From assembly GCF_003071065.1 (NCBI RefSeq), contig NZ_QCXX01000001.1:310001-374000 (forward strand): DNA of 64,000 nt, given 5' to 3'. The position numbers were made by a program, and so were the translations under genes. Below the pieces are notes generated by a model. The model was not told where the DNA came from. It searched no databases and was given only the letters and a program-made list of their open reading frames with translations. Origin of the DNA: Sphingobacterium athyrii (lineage in GTDB: Bacteria > Bacteroidota > Bacteroidia > Sphingobacteriales > Sphingobacteriaceae). Shown here piece by piece: positions 9,684 through 19,342 of the stretch (position 1 is the first letter of the stretch; the number at the start of each line of letters is the position of its first letter).

Positions 9684-12600
9684 ATGAATTTATCCGCCGT
9701 TTTTATAAAGCGCCCCGTTTTAACTATTGTTGTCAATATTACAATTATTCTATTTGGCTACATTGGTTTTAGTTTTCTAGGCGTTCGTGAATACCCCTCC
9801 ATTGATCCGGCCATCGTATCGGTTCGTACCAACTATGCTGGTGCCAATCCCGACATTATCGAGTCCCAGATCACAGAACCTCTGGAAAAGGCGATCAACT
9901 CCATCGATGGAATTCGCAACATATCCTCTTCGAGCAATCAGGGATCAAGCAATATTACCATCGAATTCGATTTAAAGAAAAATCTGGAAGAAGCTGCCAA
10001 TGATGTGCGTGACAAAGTATCGCAGGCTGTCAGAAGCCTGCCTCAAGATATTGACGCCCCTCCTGTCGTATCAAAAGCAGATGCAGACTCCGACCCGATC
10101 ATTACGCTGACTCTACAGAGTGAAACCAGAGATAAGCTTTCACTGAGTGATTACGCTGAAAACGTTATTTCCGAAAGGCTACAGACTATTCCCGGGGTCA
10201 GTAGCACGCAAATTTATGGTCAGAAACGTTATGCTATGCGCCTCTGGCTCAATCCCGACCGAATGGCTGCCTACGGCATTACCGCTTCCGATATCCGGAC
10301 TGCGTTGAACAACCAAAATATTGAACTCCCTTCTGGTAAAATTGTTGGTAATACCACTGAATTAACTGTAAAAACAGTTGGCAACCTTTCCACTCCCGAG
10401 CAGTTTAACAACATTGTCCTAAAAGCAGATAGCACACGACTGGTCAAATTTATTGACATCGGCCGTGCTGAAATTGACGCTGAAAATTTAGAGACAAAAA
10501 TGGTCAGCAACGGTAAACAGCTGGTCGGTGTGGCCATTATTCCTCAACCGGGAACAAATTACCTGGATATCGCCGATAATTTTTACAAGATGCTGGATCA
10601 GATGAAAGAGGATATTCCTCAGGATATCAGCATCAATATCGCTTCTGACAATACCAAATTCATCAAAAAGTCCGTTGTTGAGGTAGCAGAGACCTTACTG
10701 ATCTCCATTATATTGGTTACACTGATCATCTATTTTTTCTTCCGTGACTGGGGAATAGCTCTACGGCCCTTATTGGATATCCCCGTATCACTGATCGCAA
10801 CTTTTTTCATCATGTACATTTTTGGGTTTTCGATCAATGTGCTTACCCTACTGGCGATTGTTTTGGCAACAGGACTCGTCGTGGATGACGGAATTGTTGT
10901 CACCGAGAATATTTTTAAGAAGGTTGAAGAAGGCATGTCTCCTATTGAAGCTGCTTTAAAGGGTTCAAAAGAGATTTTCTTTGCGGTCATTTCCATTTCA
11001 GTCACACTTGCTTCTGTTTTCTTACCGGTGATATTTCTGGAAGGCTTCGTCGGTCGTCTGTTTCGTGAATTCGGGGTGGTTATAGCTTCGGCCGTCCTGG
11101 TATCGGCCTTCGTTTCCCTAACCTTGACCCCCATGCTCAATGCTTACCTGATCAAAGGTGGAGGACATAAAAAGACCCGCTTTTATGAATGGACCGAACC
11201 CATGTTCGTGAAAATGAATAAGGGGTATGCCAATAGCCTAGATAAGTTCATGAAGATCAAATGGATCAGCTTCCCGATCTTACTGGTCTGTTTTGCCATT
11301 ATTGGAGTGATCTTCTCTTCCATCAAAAAAGAAACCGCCCCTTATGACGACCGAAGTAGCATTATGGTCAATGTCACAGGTCCCGAGGGAGCCACTTATG
11401 AATATATGGACCGTTATATGCAAGAACTGGACAAGCTCGTTTACGATTCCATTCCGGAAAATAAGATTAGTTTAAATATCACTTCTCCGGGTTTTGGCGC
11501 CAGTTCCGTCAACTCCGGACGGATTCGTATGACCCTGGTCGATCCGGAAGAACGTACAAAGTCGCAGGATGATGTTGCAAAAGAGCTAACCAAATGGACA
11601 AAAAAATACGATGGCGTGCGTGTCAATGTTTCGCAGACACCAACCATTTCCATGAACCGTAGAGGCGGTTTACCGGTACAGTACATTATTCAGGCACAAA
11701 ATTTTGAAAAGCTCCAGGAGAAGATCCCGGAGTTTATGAATGAAGTGAATAATGATCCTACATTTTCAACAACGGATATCAACCTGAAGTTTAACAAACC
11801 CGAACTTCATGTCGAAATTGATCGGTTAAAAGCCTTGAGTATGGGGGTATCCGTACTTGATGTCTCTCAGTCACTTCAGCTGTTGTTAAGCGGTCAGCGT
11901 TTCGCTTATTTTATGCGTGACGGAAAGCAATATCAAGTAATCGGACAGGTGGAAAACGATAGACGGGCCACGCCAACAGATCTAACCTCAATTTATGTCC
12001 GCAATAATATCGGACAGCTCATCCAATTGGATAACGTCGTCAATGTCAAAGAAGAAAGCAGTCCGCCACAACTTTACCACAATAACCGTTACATGTCAGC
12101 TACTGTTTCCGCCGGACTTGCACCCGGTATGAGTATGAGCGATGGCATCGCTGCGATGGACCGTATCAAGGAGAACGTACTGGATCAGAGTTTTACAACC
12201 GACCTTAGTGGCGAATCCCGCGATTTTGTGGAAAGTAGCTCCAATACCCTATTTGCTTTTGGGTTAGCCCTGTTGCTGATCTATTTGATATTGGCGGCTC
12301 AATTTGAGAGCTTCCTCGATCCATTTATCATTATCCTTACCGTGCCAATGGCAGTAGCAGGTGCCTTGATTAGTTTATGGCTATTTGATCAGACCTGGAA
12401 TATATTCAGCCAGATCGGAACCATTATGCTGATCGGTCTGGTGACGAAAAACGGTATTTTAATTGTTGAATTTGCCAATCAGATGCGGGAAGAGGGTATG
12501 GAAAAATTTGAGGCCATCATGCATTCGGCCGAGTCTCGTCTGCGACCTATTTTAATGACCAGTCTAGCCATCGCACTAGGCGCCTTGCCAATTGCCATGT

Positions 12601-12767
12601 CCCTGGGAGCCGCCTCGACAAGCCGTATTGGTATGGGGGTTGTTATTGTTGGCGGTACCATATTTTCGTTGATACTGACCTTGTTCATTATCCCTGCAAT
12701 CTATTATATGTGGTCAAAACCAAAGAAACACAGACCTGAATTTGATAACATTAAAAGCTACGAATAG
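9684..12767 (+). CDS. RND multidrug efflux pump (HAE1/AcrB family)
   Basis: 1027 residues, full length. This proton-driven inner-membrane transporter has 12 transmembrane helices in two repeats, each with a large periplasmic loop. The N-terminus FIKRPVLTIVVNITIILFG is typical. The proton-relay aspartate pair is seen in GLVVDDGIVVTENIF (about residues 400-403). The second repeat ends with IMLIGLVTKNGILIVEFANQ and RLRPILMTSLA. The gene lies between its adaptor and TolC genes (gaps of 6 and 7 bp). The substrate cannot be predicted; drugs, dyes or lipids are all possible. Confidence 0.96.
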   Translation: MNLSAVFIKRPVLTIVVNITIILFGYIGFSFLGVREYPSIDPAIVSVRTNYAGANPDIIESQITEPLEKAINSIDGIRNISSSSNQGSSNITIEFDLKKNLEEAANDVRDKVSQAVRSLPQDIDAPPVVSKADADSDPIITLTLQSETRDKLSLSDYAENVISERLQTIPGVSSTQIYGQKRYAMRLWLNPDRMAAYGITASDIRTALNNQNIELPSGKIVGNTTELTVKTVGNLSTPEQFNNIVLKADSTRLVKFIDIGRAEIDAENLETKMVSNGKQLVGVAIIPQPGTNYLDIADNFYKMLDQMKEDIPQDISINIASDNTKFIKKSVVEVAETLLISIILVTLIIYFFFRDWGIALRPLLDIPVSLIATFFIMYIFGFSINVLTLLAIVLATGLVVDDGIVVTENIFKKVEEGMSPIEAALKGSKEIFFAVISISVTLASVFLPVIFLEGFVGRLFREFGVVIASAVLVSAFVSLTLTPMLNAYLIKGGGHKKTRFYEWTEPMFVKMNKGYANSLDKFMKIKWISFPILLVCFAIIGVIFSSIKKETAPYDDRSSIMVNVTGPEGATYEYMDRYMQELDKLVYDSIPENKISLNITSPGFGASSVNSGRIRMTLVDPEERTKSQDDVAKELTKWTKKYDGVRVNVSQTPTISMNRRGGLPVQYIIQAQNFEKLQEKIPEFMNEVNNDPTFSTTDINLKFNKPELHVEIDRLKALSMGVSVLDVSQSLQLLLSGQRFAYFMRDGKQYQVIGQVENDRRATPTDLTSIYVRNNIGQLIQLDNVVNVKEESSPPQLYHNNRYMSATVSAGLAPGMSMSDGIAAMDRIKENVLDQSFTTDLSGESRDFVESSSNTLFAFGLALLLIYLILAAQFESFLDPFIIILTVPMAVAGALISLWLFDQTWNIFSQIGTIMLIGLVTKNGILIVEFANQMREEGMEKFEAIMHSAESRLRPILMTSLAIALGALPIAMSLGAASTSRIGMGVVIVGGTIFSLILTLFIIPAIYYMWSKPKKHRPEFDNIKSYE

Positions 12768-12774
12768 ATCAGAC

Positions 12775-14076
12775 ATGAAGAGAAATATAATCATCACACT
12801 GTTGCTTAGCTTCATCCTGTTTCAAGCCCGTGCGCAACAAGTACTAACGCTGGAGGAGGCTTTGACAACCACCCTGAGCAACAACTTCAATATCCTGTTG
12901 GCAAAAAATGACAACAAAATAGATATCGAAAATACAAGTCTCGGTAGTGCCGGAATGCTCCCTGCGGTCACCGGAAGCTTTAGCCGGAGCAATTCTATTC
13001 AAAATTCCCGTCAGGTAAGAAATGACGGACAGGTGCAGCAGATCTCCAACGCCAAGAACGACAACATGTCCTATGGAGTCAATCTTAACTGGACAGTATT
13101 TGACGGATTTGGTATGTTTGCCCGTCGCGATAGATTCAAAGAAATACAGCGCCAAGGTGAAGCCGAAATCAAATTTGAAGTGATCAGTCAGTTAAGCGAG
13201 GTCATTGCCACCTATTACAACCTGGTACAGCAAAAACGTTTATTGAATGCCTTAGACACGACCATTACGCTATCTCAATATCGTGTCACGCTGGCCGAAA
13301 ACCGTCTGGAAATCGGAAAGGGATCCAAACTGGATCTGTTGAATGCAAAAGTCGACCTAAATACAGATCAGACCAATTTACTCCGTCAACGCGAGAGCTT
13401 CCAAAATACTAAGACCTACTTGAATCAGCTAATGACCCGCGATCTGGACATCGATTTCCAGGTCGAAGATGAGATGAAACTGGATACGGATCTTAAATTG
13501 GGTGATCTGATCCAGATAGCGGATCAGCAAAATCCACAAATTCAATTGGCACTCATCAATAAAAGAGTCGCTGAACTGAATCTAAAATCCGTCAAAGCGG
13601 AACGTTATCCCAAAATCGGACTGAATACAGGGTATAATTGGAATGAATCCCACTCCTCTTTGGGTTTCTCGACTGAAAACAAAAATAAAGGGCTCAACTA
13701 TGGTGTGACGGCTTCACTGAATATTTTCAACGGCTTTATCCAAAACAGAAATGAACGAATCGCGAAATTTCAGATGCAAAGCACAGAAATACAGATACAG
13801 CAGCAAAAACAAAATATACAGGCACAAGTTCGGACACTCTTTCAAACCTATATGACCAATATCGAATTGGCGAACGTAGAAAAAAAGAACGAAGAGCTGG
13901 CCAAAGAAAATCTAAACATTACCATGGATAAGTTTCGTATCGGAACGATTACGACCCTGGAAGTAAGGACGGCACAGTTGAATTACATCAATGCAATGAC
14001 CAGAAGCTATACGGCGCAGTACGATGCGAAAGTTTCAGAAATACGCCTGAAGGAACTCACTGGCGAAACCTATTAA
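12775..14076 (+). CDS. TolC-family outer membrane efflux channel
   Basis: About 433 residues from Met at 12775, which directly precedes a signal peptide (KRNIIITLLLSFILFQARAQ); an in-frame Met at 12742 would overlap the pump gene and spoil the signal. Two TolC repeats of long coiled helices are visible, for example LTLEEALTTTLSNNFNILLA and a second half ending TVYTLEV-like TITTLEVRTAQLNYINA. It provides the outer-membrane exit duct for the RND pump encoded 7 bp upstream. A hairpin at 14114-14143 ends the operon. Confidence 0.95.
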   Translation: MKRNIIITLLLSFILFQARAQQVLTLEEALTTTLSNNFNILLAKNDNKIDIENTSLGSAGMLPAVTGSFSRSNSIQNSRQVRNDGQVQQISNAKNDNMSYGVNLNWTVFDGFGMFARRDRFKEIQRQGEAEIKFEVISQLSEVIATYYNLVQQKRLLNALDTTITLSQYRVTLAENRLEIGKGSKLDLLNAKVDLNTDQTNLLRQRESFQNTKTYLNQLMTRDLDIDFQVEDEMKLDTDLKLGDLIQIADQQNPQIQLALINKRVAELNLKSVKAERYPKIGLNTGYNWNESHSSLGFSTENKNKGLNYGVTASLNIFNGFIQNRNERIAKFQMQSTEIQIQQQKQNIQAQVRTLFQTYMTNIELANVEKKNEELAKENLNITMDKFRIGTITTLEVRTAQLNYINAMTRSYTAQYDAKVSEIRLKELTGETY

Positions 14077-14113
14077 CTATGATAGACAATCCTTTCAGTA
14101 TGAATTGCCAAGA

Positions 14114-14143
14114 GAAAGGCTCCTACGAATGTAGGAGCCTTTC
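14114..14143. terminator. Terminator of the first RND operon (bidirectional)
   Basis: A 13-bp perfect stem (GAAAGGCTCCTAC / GTAGGAGCCTTTC) with a 4-base loop lies between convergent genes. Confidence 0.88.
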
Positions 14144-14146
14144 TTA

Positions 14147-14413
14147 TTAATAGTCAATTGCAATAATCGACCGAAGCGGGATTAATACCCCACTTTTAAT
14201 CTGGATATATCTATCGGTTAATGACCACACTGTGGTTTCGATACGCTTTGGTCCGGAATCTGTTTGAAAGGCTATTTCAGTTTTGGACTTAAATTCATTT
14301 CCCAACCGAAGGGCCCCTTTCAATTTATCCATAAACGTTGCTGACTTATCTTCGCTCGCAGGGATAAATTTAAATTGAGGAATTTCCTCTTTAGCTATTA
14401 GTTCTCCAACCAT
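14147..14413 (-). CDS. Hypothetical protein (88 residues)
   Basis: A small soluble protein with no recognised domain, no signal peptide and no membrane segment. The C-terminal half (ETTVWSLTDRYIQIKSGVLIPLRSIIAIDY) looks like a small beta-barrel or SH3-like strand pattern. The start MVGELIAKEE is followed by a mixed-charge region. It is encoded alone, convergent with the efflux operon; its coding nature is supported by the shared terminator positioned at its stop. Confidence 0.6.
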   Translation of the reverse strand: MVGELIAKEEIPQFKFIPASEDKSATFMDKLKGALRLGNEFKSKTEIAFQTDSGPKRIETTVWSLTDRYIQIKSGVLIPLRSIIAIDY

Positions 14414-14738
14414 AATATTAGCATTTAATGTGTAAATTTAAAGTTTCGCGCTACACTAGATATAACGCGATAAAACCAATCTTATTTTATTATTTTATGC
14501 CATTGGCTTATTTAAATCTACCTAATCTGATGATAATAATCAATTAAATAATTGAAAACTATCATTTATTTTACAATAAAAAAACGATTGGCGGTTTTCG
14601 CTTTTTTCTTCCGTTAATGCCTGAAATTTGCCATACAATACAATATTATCTGAATATCTTAAAATTATGTCATTTCATTTTGATTTAAGGGATCAAATCA
14701 GTCATATTGCCTAATTTTGCAAAAAAACTACATAACAG
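14414..14738. other. AT-rich intergenic region with a -7 promoter element
   Basis: About 325 bp between divergent genes. Only one regulatory element is convincing: TAATTTTG at 14712-14719, a TAnnTTTG -7 box 19 bases before the thioesterase start, without a well-placed -33 element. No ORF, RNA gene or strong inverted repeat is seen in the rest. Confidence 0.5.
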
Positions 14739-15464
14739 ATGGAAAAATCAGTCTTTGAGAAAAACTGGGAAATTTATTTCACACAATGCTACTCCAATGG
14801 TCGTATACGTTTCTCCGACTTGTCAAATATTCTTCAGCTTACTGCTGGCGAGCATGCAACTAATATCGGTTTCGGTTTTAAGGAAATGGCCAAACACAAC
14901 CAAACCTGGGTGCTCAGCAGAATGCGTATTGAAATCAACAGACTGCCCAAATGGATGGACATTGTTCAGGTAAGAACATGGATACAGGAACTGGAAGGTG
15001 CGCGCTCTACGCGTAATTTTGAAATTCGGGTAAATGGACAAGTATATGTCACGGCCACAAGCTATTGGGCGGTGATCAATACAGTTAAAAGAAGTTCTGA
15101 GGATCTGGCCATTTCTACAGATGATTTTACAACTTATCCGGATCGCCCTGCTACACAACGACCTTTCTCAAAATTAGATATTTCTCAATCTGTCAAAAAT
15201 ATTGATCAATATAGCGTCAAGTTATCCGATCTTGATATTGTCAACCATGCCAATAATGTCAAATACCTGGACTGGTGTATGGATAGACTGCCAATCGAAC
15301 TGGTTCTGACCAATCAGATCAAATCGTTGGAGATGAATTACCTCAGAGAACTTCGTTATAATGACACAGTTGACATTAATGGGGATTCGACCGACAAGGG
15401 CTATTTCATGACCGTCACAAAACAACAACGTATTCATTTTGCACTGGAGGTAGAGACAAAATAA
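14739..15464 (+). CDS. Acyl-ACP thioesterase (FatA/FatB-like, double hotdog)
   Basis: 241 residues, the length of bacterial acyl-ACP thioesterases. Hydrolyses acyl-ACP to release free fatty acid. Two hotdog domains are seen; the N-terminal one holds the helix LSNILQLTAGEHATNIGFGF. The C-terminal one has the catalytic signature DLDIVNHANNVKYLDWCMD, with the Asp/Asn/His residues used by plant FatA/FatB enzymes. A WxIxxxx-type strand (WVLSRMRIEINRLPKW) is also characteristic. Single gene with its own -7 element and a terminator at 15463-15490. Chain-length preference unknown. Confidence 0.9.
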   Translation: MEKSVFEKNWEIYFTQCYSNGRIRFSDLSNILQLTAGEHATNIGFGFKEMAKHNQTWVLSRMRIEINRLPKWMDIVQVRTWIQELEGARSTRNFEIRVNGQVYVTATSYWAVINTVKRSSEDLAISTDDFTTYPDRPATQRPFSKLDISQSVKNIDQYSVKLSDLDIVNHANNVKYLDWCMDRLPIELVLTNQIKSLEMNYLRELRYNDTVDINGDSTDKGYFMTVTKQQRIHFALEVETK

Positions 15465-15490
15465 AAGCGGAGGCCAAGGCCTCCGCTTTT
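15463..15490. terminator. Bidirectional terminator, thioesterase / oxidative sugar operon
   Basis: A 13-bp stem (AAAAGCGGAGGCC / GGCCTCCGCTTTT) with a 2-base loop lies between the convergent stops at 15464 (+) and 15512 (-). Confidence 0.88.
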
Positions 15491-15511
15491 ATTTGACACA
15501 ACGCATAGGTA

Positions 15512-16141
15512 TTATGCGAATGCTTTATCGCCTTTTTTGTACGGAAAGTTTCCGTCATATTTTCCGGGGATTTTAACAAAACGCAATGCTTTTGTACAAC
15601 CTAATTCCGAATTAAAGAAACCCGTCAATGTCAATTGTTTAAACATCGTGAACCAGTGTGGTGGATCATTTTCTACGTAATTATACAATTGATTTTGTTT
15701 TTCTTTATTTTTCTCCAGGATATCTTTTTGCTCTTCGCCCTGTTTCTTGTTAAATTCGTTTGCTTCTTTATCTAAAGCTGCAGCTACCGCTGTCCGATCT
15801 TCAGCTGAAAGTTCAAGGAAAGGTTTTCCCTTCACTTCTTTCGCTTTATCATCCAAACTAGCAAAACCAGTTAAAAATGCTTTTTGCTGCTTTTCCGTGT
15901 AACAGTCACGGACCATTACAGGAATAAAGCTTCCCACGCCAGCTTCTTTTGCACCGGGAGTTGCAGTTGCCGGTAGGATAGCTTCCGCTAAATCACCTAA
16001 CAAATCTGTTGTTTTTGCCTCAAATAAAGCCTGCACATCCTTTGTAGCCGAACGCGTACAGCCTTCCAAAAATAAATTGGCGCCGATAACGGTACCTCCT
16101 AAAATCAAGGCAACCCGTTGTAATGCTTCTCTTCTATTCAT
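15512..16141 (-). CDS. Gluconate 2-dehydrogenase subunit 3 family protein (small subunit of GMC dehydrogenase)
   Basis: 209 residues. The N-terminus carries a twin-arginine-type signal (NRREALQRVALILGG) running into a lipobox (FLEGC), so it is probably a Tat-exported lipoprotein. The rest matches the gluconate 2-dehydrogenase subunit 3 family, the small chaperone-like partner of flavin-dependent GMC dehydrogenases such as gluconate, sorbitol and glucoside-3-dehydrogenases. The matching large subunit is encoded at 17615-19300 and has no signal of its own, so it probably crosses the membrane bound to this subunit. Last gene of the eight-gene operon. No cytochrome c subunit is encoded here. Confidence 0.88.
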   Translation of the reverse strand: MNRREALQRVALILGGTVIGANLFLEGCTRSATKDVQALFEAKTTDLLGDLAEAILPATATPGAKEAGVGSFIPVMVRDCYTEKQQKAFLTGFASLDDKAKEVKGKPFLELSAEDRTAVAAALDKEANEFNKKQGEEQKDILEKNKEKQNQLYNYVENDPPHWFTMFKQLTLTGFFNSELGCTKALRFVKIPGKYDGNFPYKKGDKAFA

Positions 16142-16160
16142 ACTACTAAATATCTTAATT

Positions 16161-17594
16161 TTAGAAATTATATTTCATTTCCCAACCTTGTCTGTAATTA
16201 CGTTTGACATACTGATTCACATGATCAAAGTTTGTCACACGCATATTGTCATTATCCCATAACAATTTTAGATTACGTCCTGGATATTTTCCATCTAAAC
16301 GTAAATCAGCGCCTCTAATTGCTAGGTTAGCCATCAACAAAGCTTCAGTTAATGGACCAGCAATTTCAAATGGTGAACTTACTTCTTTTTTACCATAACC
16401 AGCTTGACAAGCTTCCACCCATTGTGCATAGTGACCAGCTTCTTGTCCGGGTACACGAGCATATTTCTGCGCAACTTGATCTTTTCTTGATGTTGGTAAC
16501 AAACGTGCATTTTGACCGTAAGTATCAGCCAAGATCTTACCTTTTGTACCGACCAACAAAATACCGTTACCACCGTCACCGAAGATTTCATTTGGCCCCA
16601 GTTCATCCGGACGAGCAGGTTGAATACCACCGTCCATCCAATGTAATGTTACAGGACCATTTGTACGCGGAGTTTTAGGGAACGTCAATGTCGCATGACT
16701 TGACGGCGGACAGCTTTCTGGGAAATAACCACGTTTGAATTCATCCACATAAACAGAACCTACTGTTGCCTGTACATCTTGTACATAAGTCAGGCCTAAG
16801 GTGCTGAAAGGAACTTCCAATAAGTGGCAACCCATATCACCAAGTGCTCCGGTACCATAATCCCACCAGCCGCGCCAGTTGAAAGGTACCAATTTATCCA
16901 CATACTCTTTGTATGGGGCAGTTCCCAACCAAAGATCCCAGTCCAGCTCTTTCGGAATTTCCGCTTTACCCGTTGGCCATGCAATTCCTGAAGGCCACAC
17001 CGGACGGTCAGTCCAACAGTATACCGTGTGTACATCGCCGATTAAACCAGCTTCGTACCACTCACGGACAAAACGAGGACCATCATTTGATGCACCCTGA
17101 TTTCCCATTTGGGTAACCACTTTGTATTTCTTGGCAGCATGCGTCAGTGCTCTTGCTTCCCAAACATCATGAGTCAACGGTTTCTGAACATAAACGTGCT
17201 TGCCCAGTTGCATTGCCGCCAATGCCTGGATTGCGTGCTGATGATCCGGAGTCGAAACAGAAACAGCTTCAATGCGTTTATGTTCTTTGTCCAACATCTC
17301 ACGATAATCTTTATAATATTTTGCTTTTGGGTAACGTTTCAATGCTCCAGCAGCACGACGATCATCCACATCACATAAGAACGCCAGATCCGCTTTGCCT
17401 GAATCATGAAATGCGTTAATGTCGCTGAACCCTTTACCACCTACACCTATACCAGCCACTTGTAACTTGTCACTAGGAGCAATGAAACCATTTCCTCCTA
17501 ATACATGACGAGGAACGATCATGAAAGCTGCCGCAGCAGTTGCCGCAGTCTTTAAAAAATCTCTTCTACTCGACTTATTTGAGTTATTTTCCAT
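16161..17594 (-). CDS. Gfo/Idh/MocA-family oxidoreductase (Tat-exported)
   Basis: 477 residues. A Tat signal (SSRRDFLKTAATAAAAFMI) precedes a Rossmann NAD(P)-binding domain (VAGIGVGGKGFSDI, about 47-60) and an alpha/beta C-terminal domain. The usual EKP catalytic motif reads QKP here (HVYVQKPLTHDV), and the conserved HLLEVPF histidine helix lies near residue 250. Family members oxidise or reduce sugars and cyclitols; secreted Bacteroidota paralogues often act on glycosides and carry their nucleotide tightly bound. It lies 20 bp after the GMC dehydrogenase gene and 19 bp before the small-subunit gene, so it probably acts on the same periplasmic sugar. Confidence 0.9.
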   Translation of the reverse strand: MENNSNKSSRRDFLKTAATAAAAFMIVPRHVLGGNGFIAPSDKLQVAGIGVGGKGFSDINAFHDSGKADLAFLCDVDDRRAAGALKRYPKAKYYKDYREMLDKEHKRIEAVSVSTPDHQHAIQALAAMQLGKHVYVQKPLTHDVWEARALTHAAKKYKVVTQMGNQGASNDGPRFVREWYEAGLIGDVHTVYCWTDRPVWPSGIAWPTGKAEIPKELDWDLWLGTAPYKEYVDKLVPFNWRGWWDYGTGALGDMGCHLLEVPFSTLGLTYVQDVQATVGSVYVDEFKRGYFPESCPPSSHATLTFPKTPRTNGPVTLHWMDGGIQPARPDELGPNEIFGDGGNGILLVGTKGKILADTYGQNARLLPTSRKDQVAQKYARVPGQEAGHYAQWVEACQAGYGKKEVSSPFEIAGPLTEALLMANLAIRGADLRLDGKYPGRNLKLLWDNDNMRVTNFDHVNQYVKRNYRQGWEMKYNF

Positions 17595-17614
17595 TTGTTA
17601 TCAATCTTTAGCTA

Positions 17615-19300
17615 TTAGATATTACCTTTTTTCAATTCACTAACCGCAAAATCGACTGCACGTGCAGTAAGCGCCATATATGTAAGTGATGGGTTGACAC
17701 AGCCTGCAGAAGTCATACACGCACCGTCCGTAACAAATACGTTCAATGCATCCCAGACCTGGTTATTCCCATTTAATACCGATGTTTTAGGATCGCGTCC
17801 CATACGAGCTGTTCCCATCTCGTGGATACCTTGGCCAAGTCCATATACATTATCATAAGTATAAGTATCTTTTACGCCAATGCTTTCCAGCATTTCCTTC
17901 ATCTCATTTTGCATGTCACCACGCATCTTCAATTCATTATCTTTGATTTCGGCATCGAACGATAGCACAGGTAACCCCCATTTATCTTTTTTGCTCTTAT
18001 CCAGCGTAATTTTATTTTCATGGTACGGTAAAGTCTCTCCAAATGCCGTGAAACCTACATTCCAGGTACCAGGTTCACAGATCGCATCTTTCCATGCACC
18101 ACCAACTTCCATCTCGGCAACAGCACCGGACCAACGGCTGCGGCTTGCAGCACCCTGATAACCAAATCCGCGAACATAGTCACGTTTTTTCGTATCGCCT
18201 TCAACGTTTACGAAACGCGGCACATAAAGACCTGTCGGACGACGACCAAAAACATAGCTATCCAAATATCCTTCTACATTACCACCGGCACCACAACGGA
18301 AATGGTGATCCATCAAATTGTGTCCAAGCTCACCGCTGCTACTTCCAAGACCACCTTCCCAAACATCGGTCGCTGAATTCATCAGCACCCAAGTCGAGTT
18401 CAATGCCGACGCACAAACAAAAATTACCTTCGCAAAGAACTCATAAGTCTGATTCGTTTCAGCATCAACAATTTCAACACCTTTTGCCTTTTTGGTGTTT
18501 TTATCGTAAATAATCTTTGTTACGATAGAAAACGGACGTAATGTTAAGTTATTCGTTTTTTTTGCGGCTGGTAAAGTTGCCGATTGTGTACTGAAATAAG
18601 CACCGAAGTTACAACCCAACCAACATTGGTTTTGATATTGGCAGTTGACACGGCCCTCATGTGGAACCGTTATATTCGCTGTACGTCCCATGATGAAATG
18701 ACGTTGGCCTCCATATTGTTTTTTCAAGCGCTCAGCCAAATCTTTTTCAACAATGTTCATCGCCATTGCGGGCATATAATCACCATCTGGCAAAGATGGC
18801 ACGCCATCTCTATTTCCCGAGATACCAGCAAATTTTTCAGCATAACTATACCAAGGAGCAATATCTTTATAACGGATTGGCCAATCTACACCATGACCAT
18901 CCTTTAAATTTGCCTCGAAATCCAAATCCCCCAAACGATAAGATTGTCTTCCCCACATTAAAGAACGACCACCGACGTGATACCCACGGTACCAGTCAAA
19001 GCGTTTTACTTCTGTATAAGGACTCTCTTTTTCGTTCACCCAAAAATCCAGGTTCTTTTCATTCAAGGGATAATCTCTACGCAAAACCGGATAATCTTCG
19101 ATCATCTGCTGCGTACGACCACCAGCATGAGGCCATTCCCATGGATTTTTATTTGGCGCAGTATAATCTTTGATGTGTTCGATGTTACGACCACGCTCTA
19201 GCATAATTGTTTTCAGCCCTTTCTCTGTCAATTCTTTCGCAGCCCATCCACCACTTATCCCAGAACCGATTACAATCGCGTCATAAGTATTTGTTGCCAT
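17615..19300 (-). CDS. GMC oxidoreductase, likely large subunit of a periplasmic sugar dehydrogenase
   Basis: 561 residues. The N-terminal FAD-binding motif is IVIGSGISGGWAAKEL with G12, G14 and G17. The GMC C-terminal domain includes GIHEMGTARMGRDPKTS and ACMTSAGCVNPSLTYMALT, the conserved His/Asn active-site region. NCQYQNQCWLGCNFGA is a cysteine-rich segment shared with gluconate/glucoside dehydrogenase large subunits. By family, it oxidises a sugar hydroxyl and passes electrons to a cytochrome or quinone. Pairing with the subunit-3 gene of this operon points to a glucoside-3-dehydrogenase or gluconate-dehydrogenase type; the former is known from Sphingobacterium. No signal peptide, so export with the Tat partner is inferred. 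Confidence 0.9.
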   Translation of the reverse strand: MATNTYDAIVIGSGISGGWAAKELTEKGLKTIMLERGRNIEHIKDYTAPNKNPWEWPHAGGRTQQMIEDYPVLRRDYPLNEKNLDFWVNEKESPYTEVKRFDWYRGYHVGGRSLMWGRQSYRLGDLDFEANLKDGHGVDWPIRYKDIAPWYSYAEKFAGISGNRDGVPSLPDGDYMPAMAMNIVEKDLAERLKKQYGGQRHFIMGRTANITVPHEGRVNCQYQNQCWLGCNFGAYFSTQSATLPAAKKTNNLTLRPFSIVTKIIYDKNTKKAKGVEIVDAETNQTYEFFAKVIFVCASALNSTWVLMNSATDVWEGGLGSSSGELGHNLMDHHFRCGAGGNVEGYLDSYVFGRRPTGLYVPRFVNVEGDTKKRDYVRGFGYQGAASRSRWSGAVAEMEVGGAWKDAICEPGTWNVGFTAFGETLPYHENKITLDKSKKDKWGLPVLSFDAEIKDNELKMRGDMQNEMKEMLESIGVKDTYTYDNVYGLGQGIHEMGTARMGRDPKTSVLNGNNQVWDALNVFVTDGACMTSAGCVNPSLTYMALTARAVDFAVSELKKGNI

Positions 19301-19342
19301 CTCTCTTCTAATTATTTGTTTTTAAATAGTTATTTTTTCTGT

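Noticed and set aside
14430..14457. GTGTA followed by TACACT upstream of the 88-residue gene
   Set aside because: The spacer is 17 bp instead of 5 bp and the other half-site bases do not match; treated as chance.
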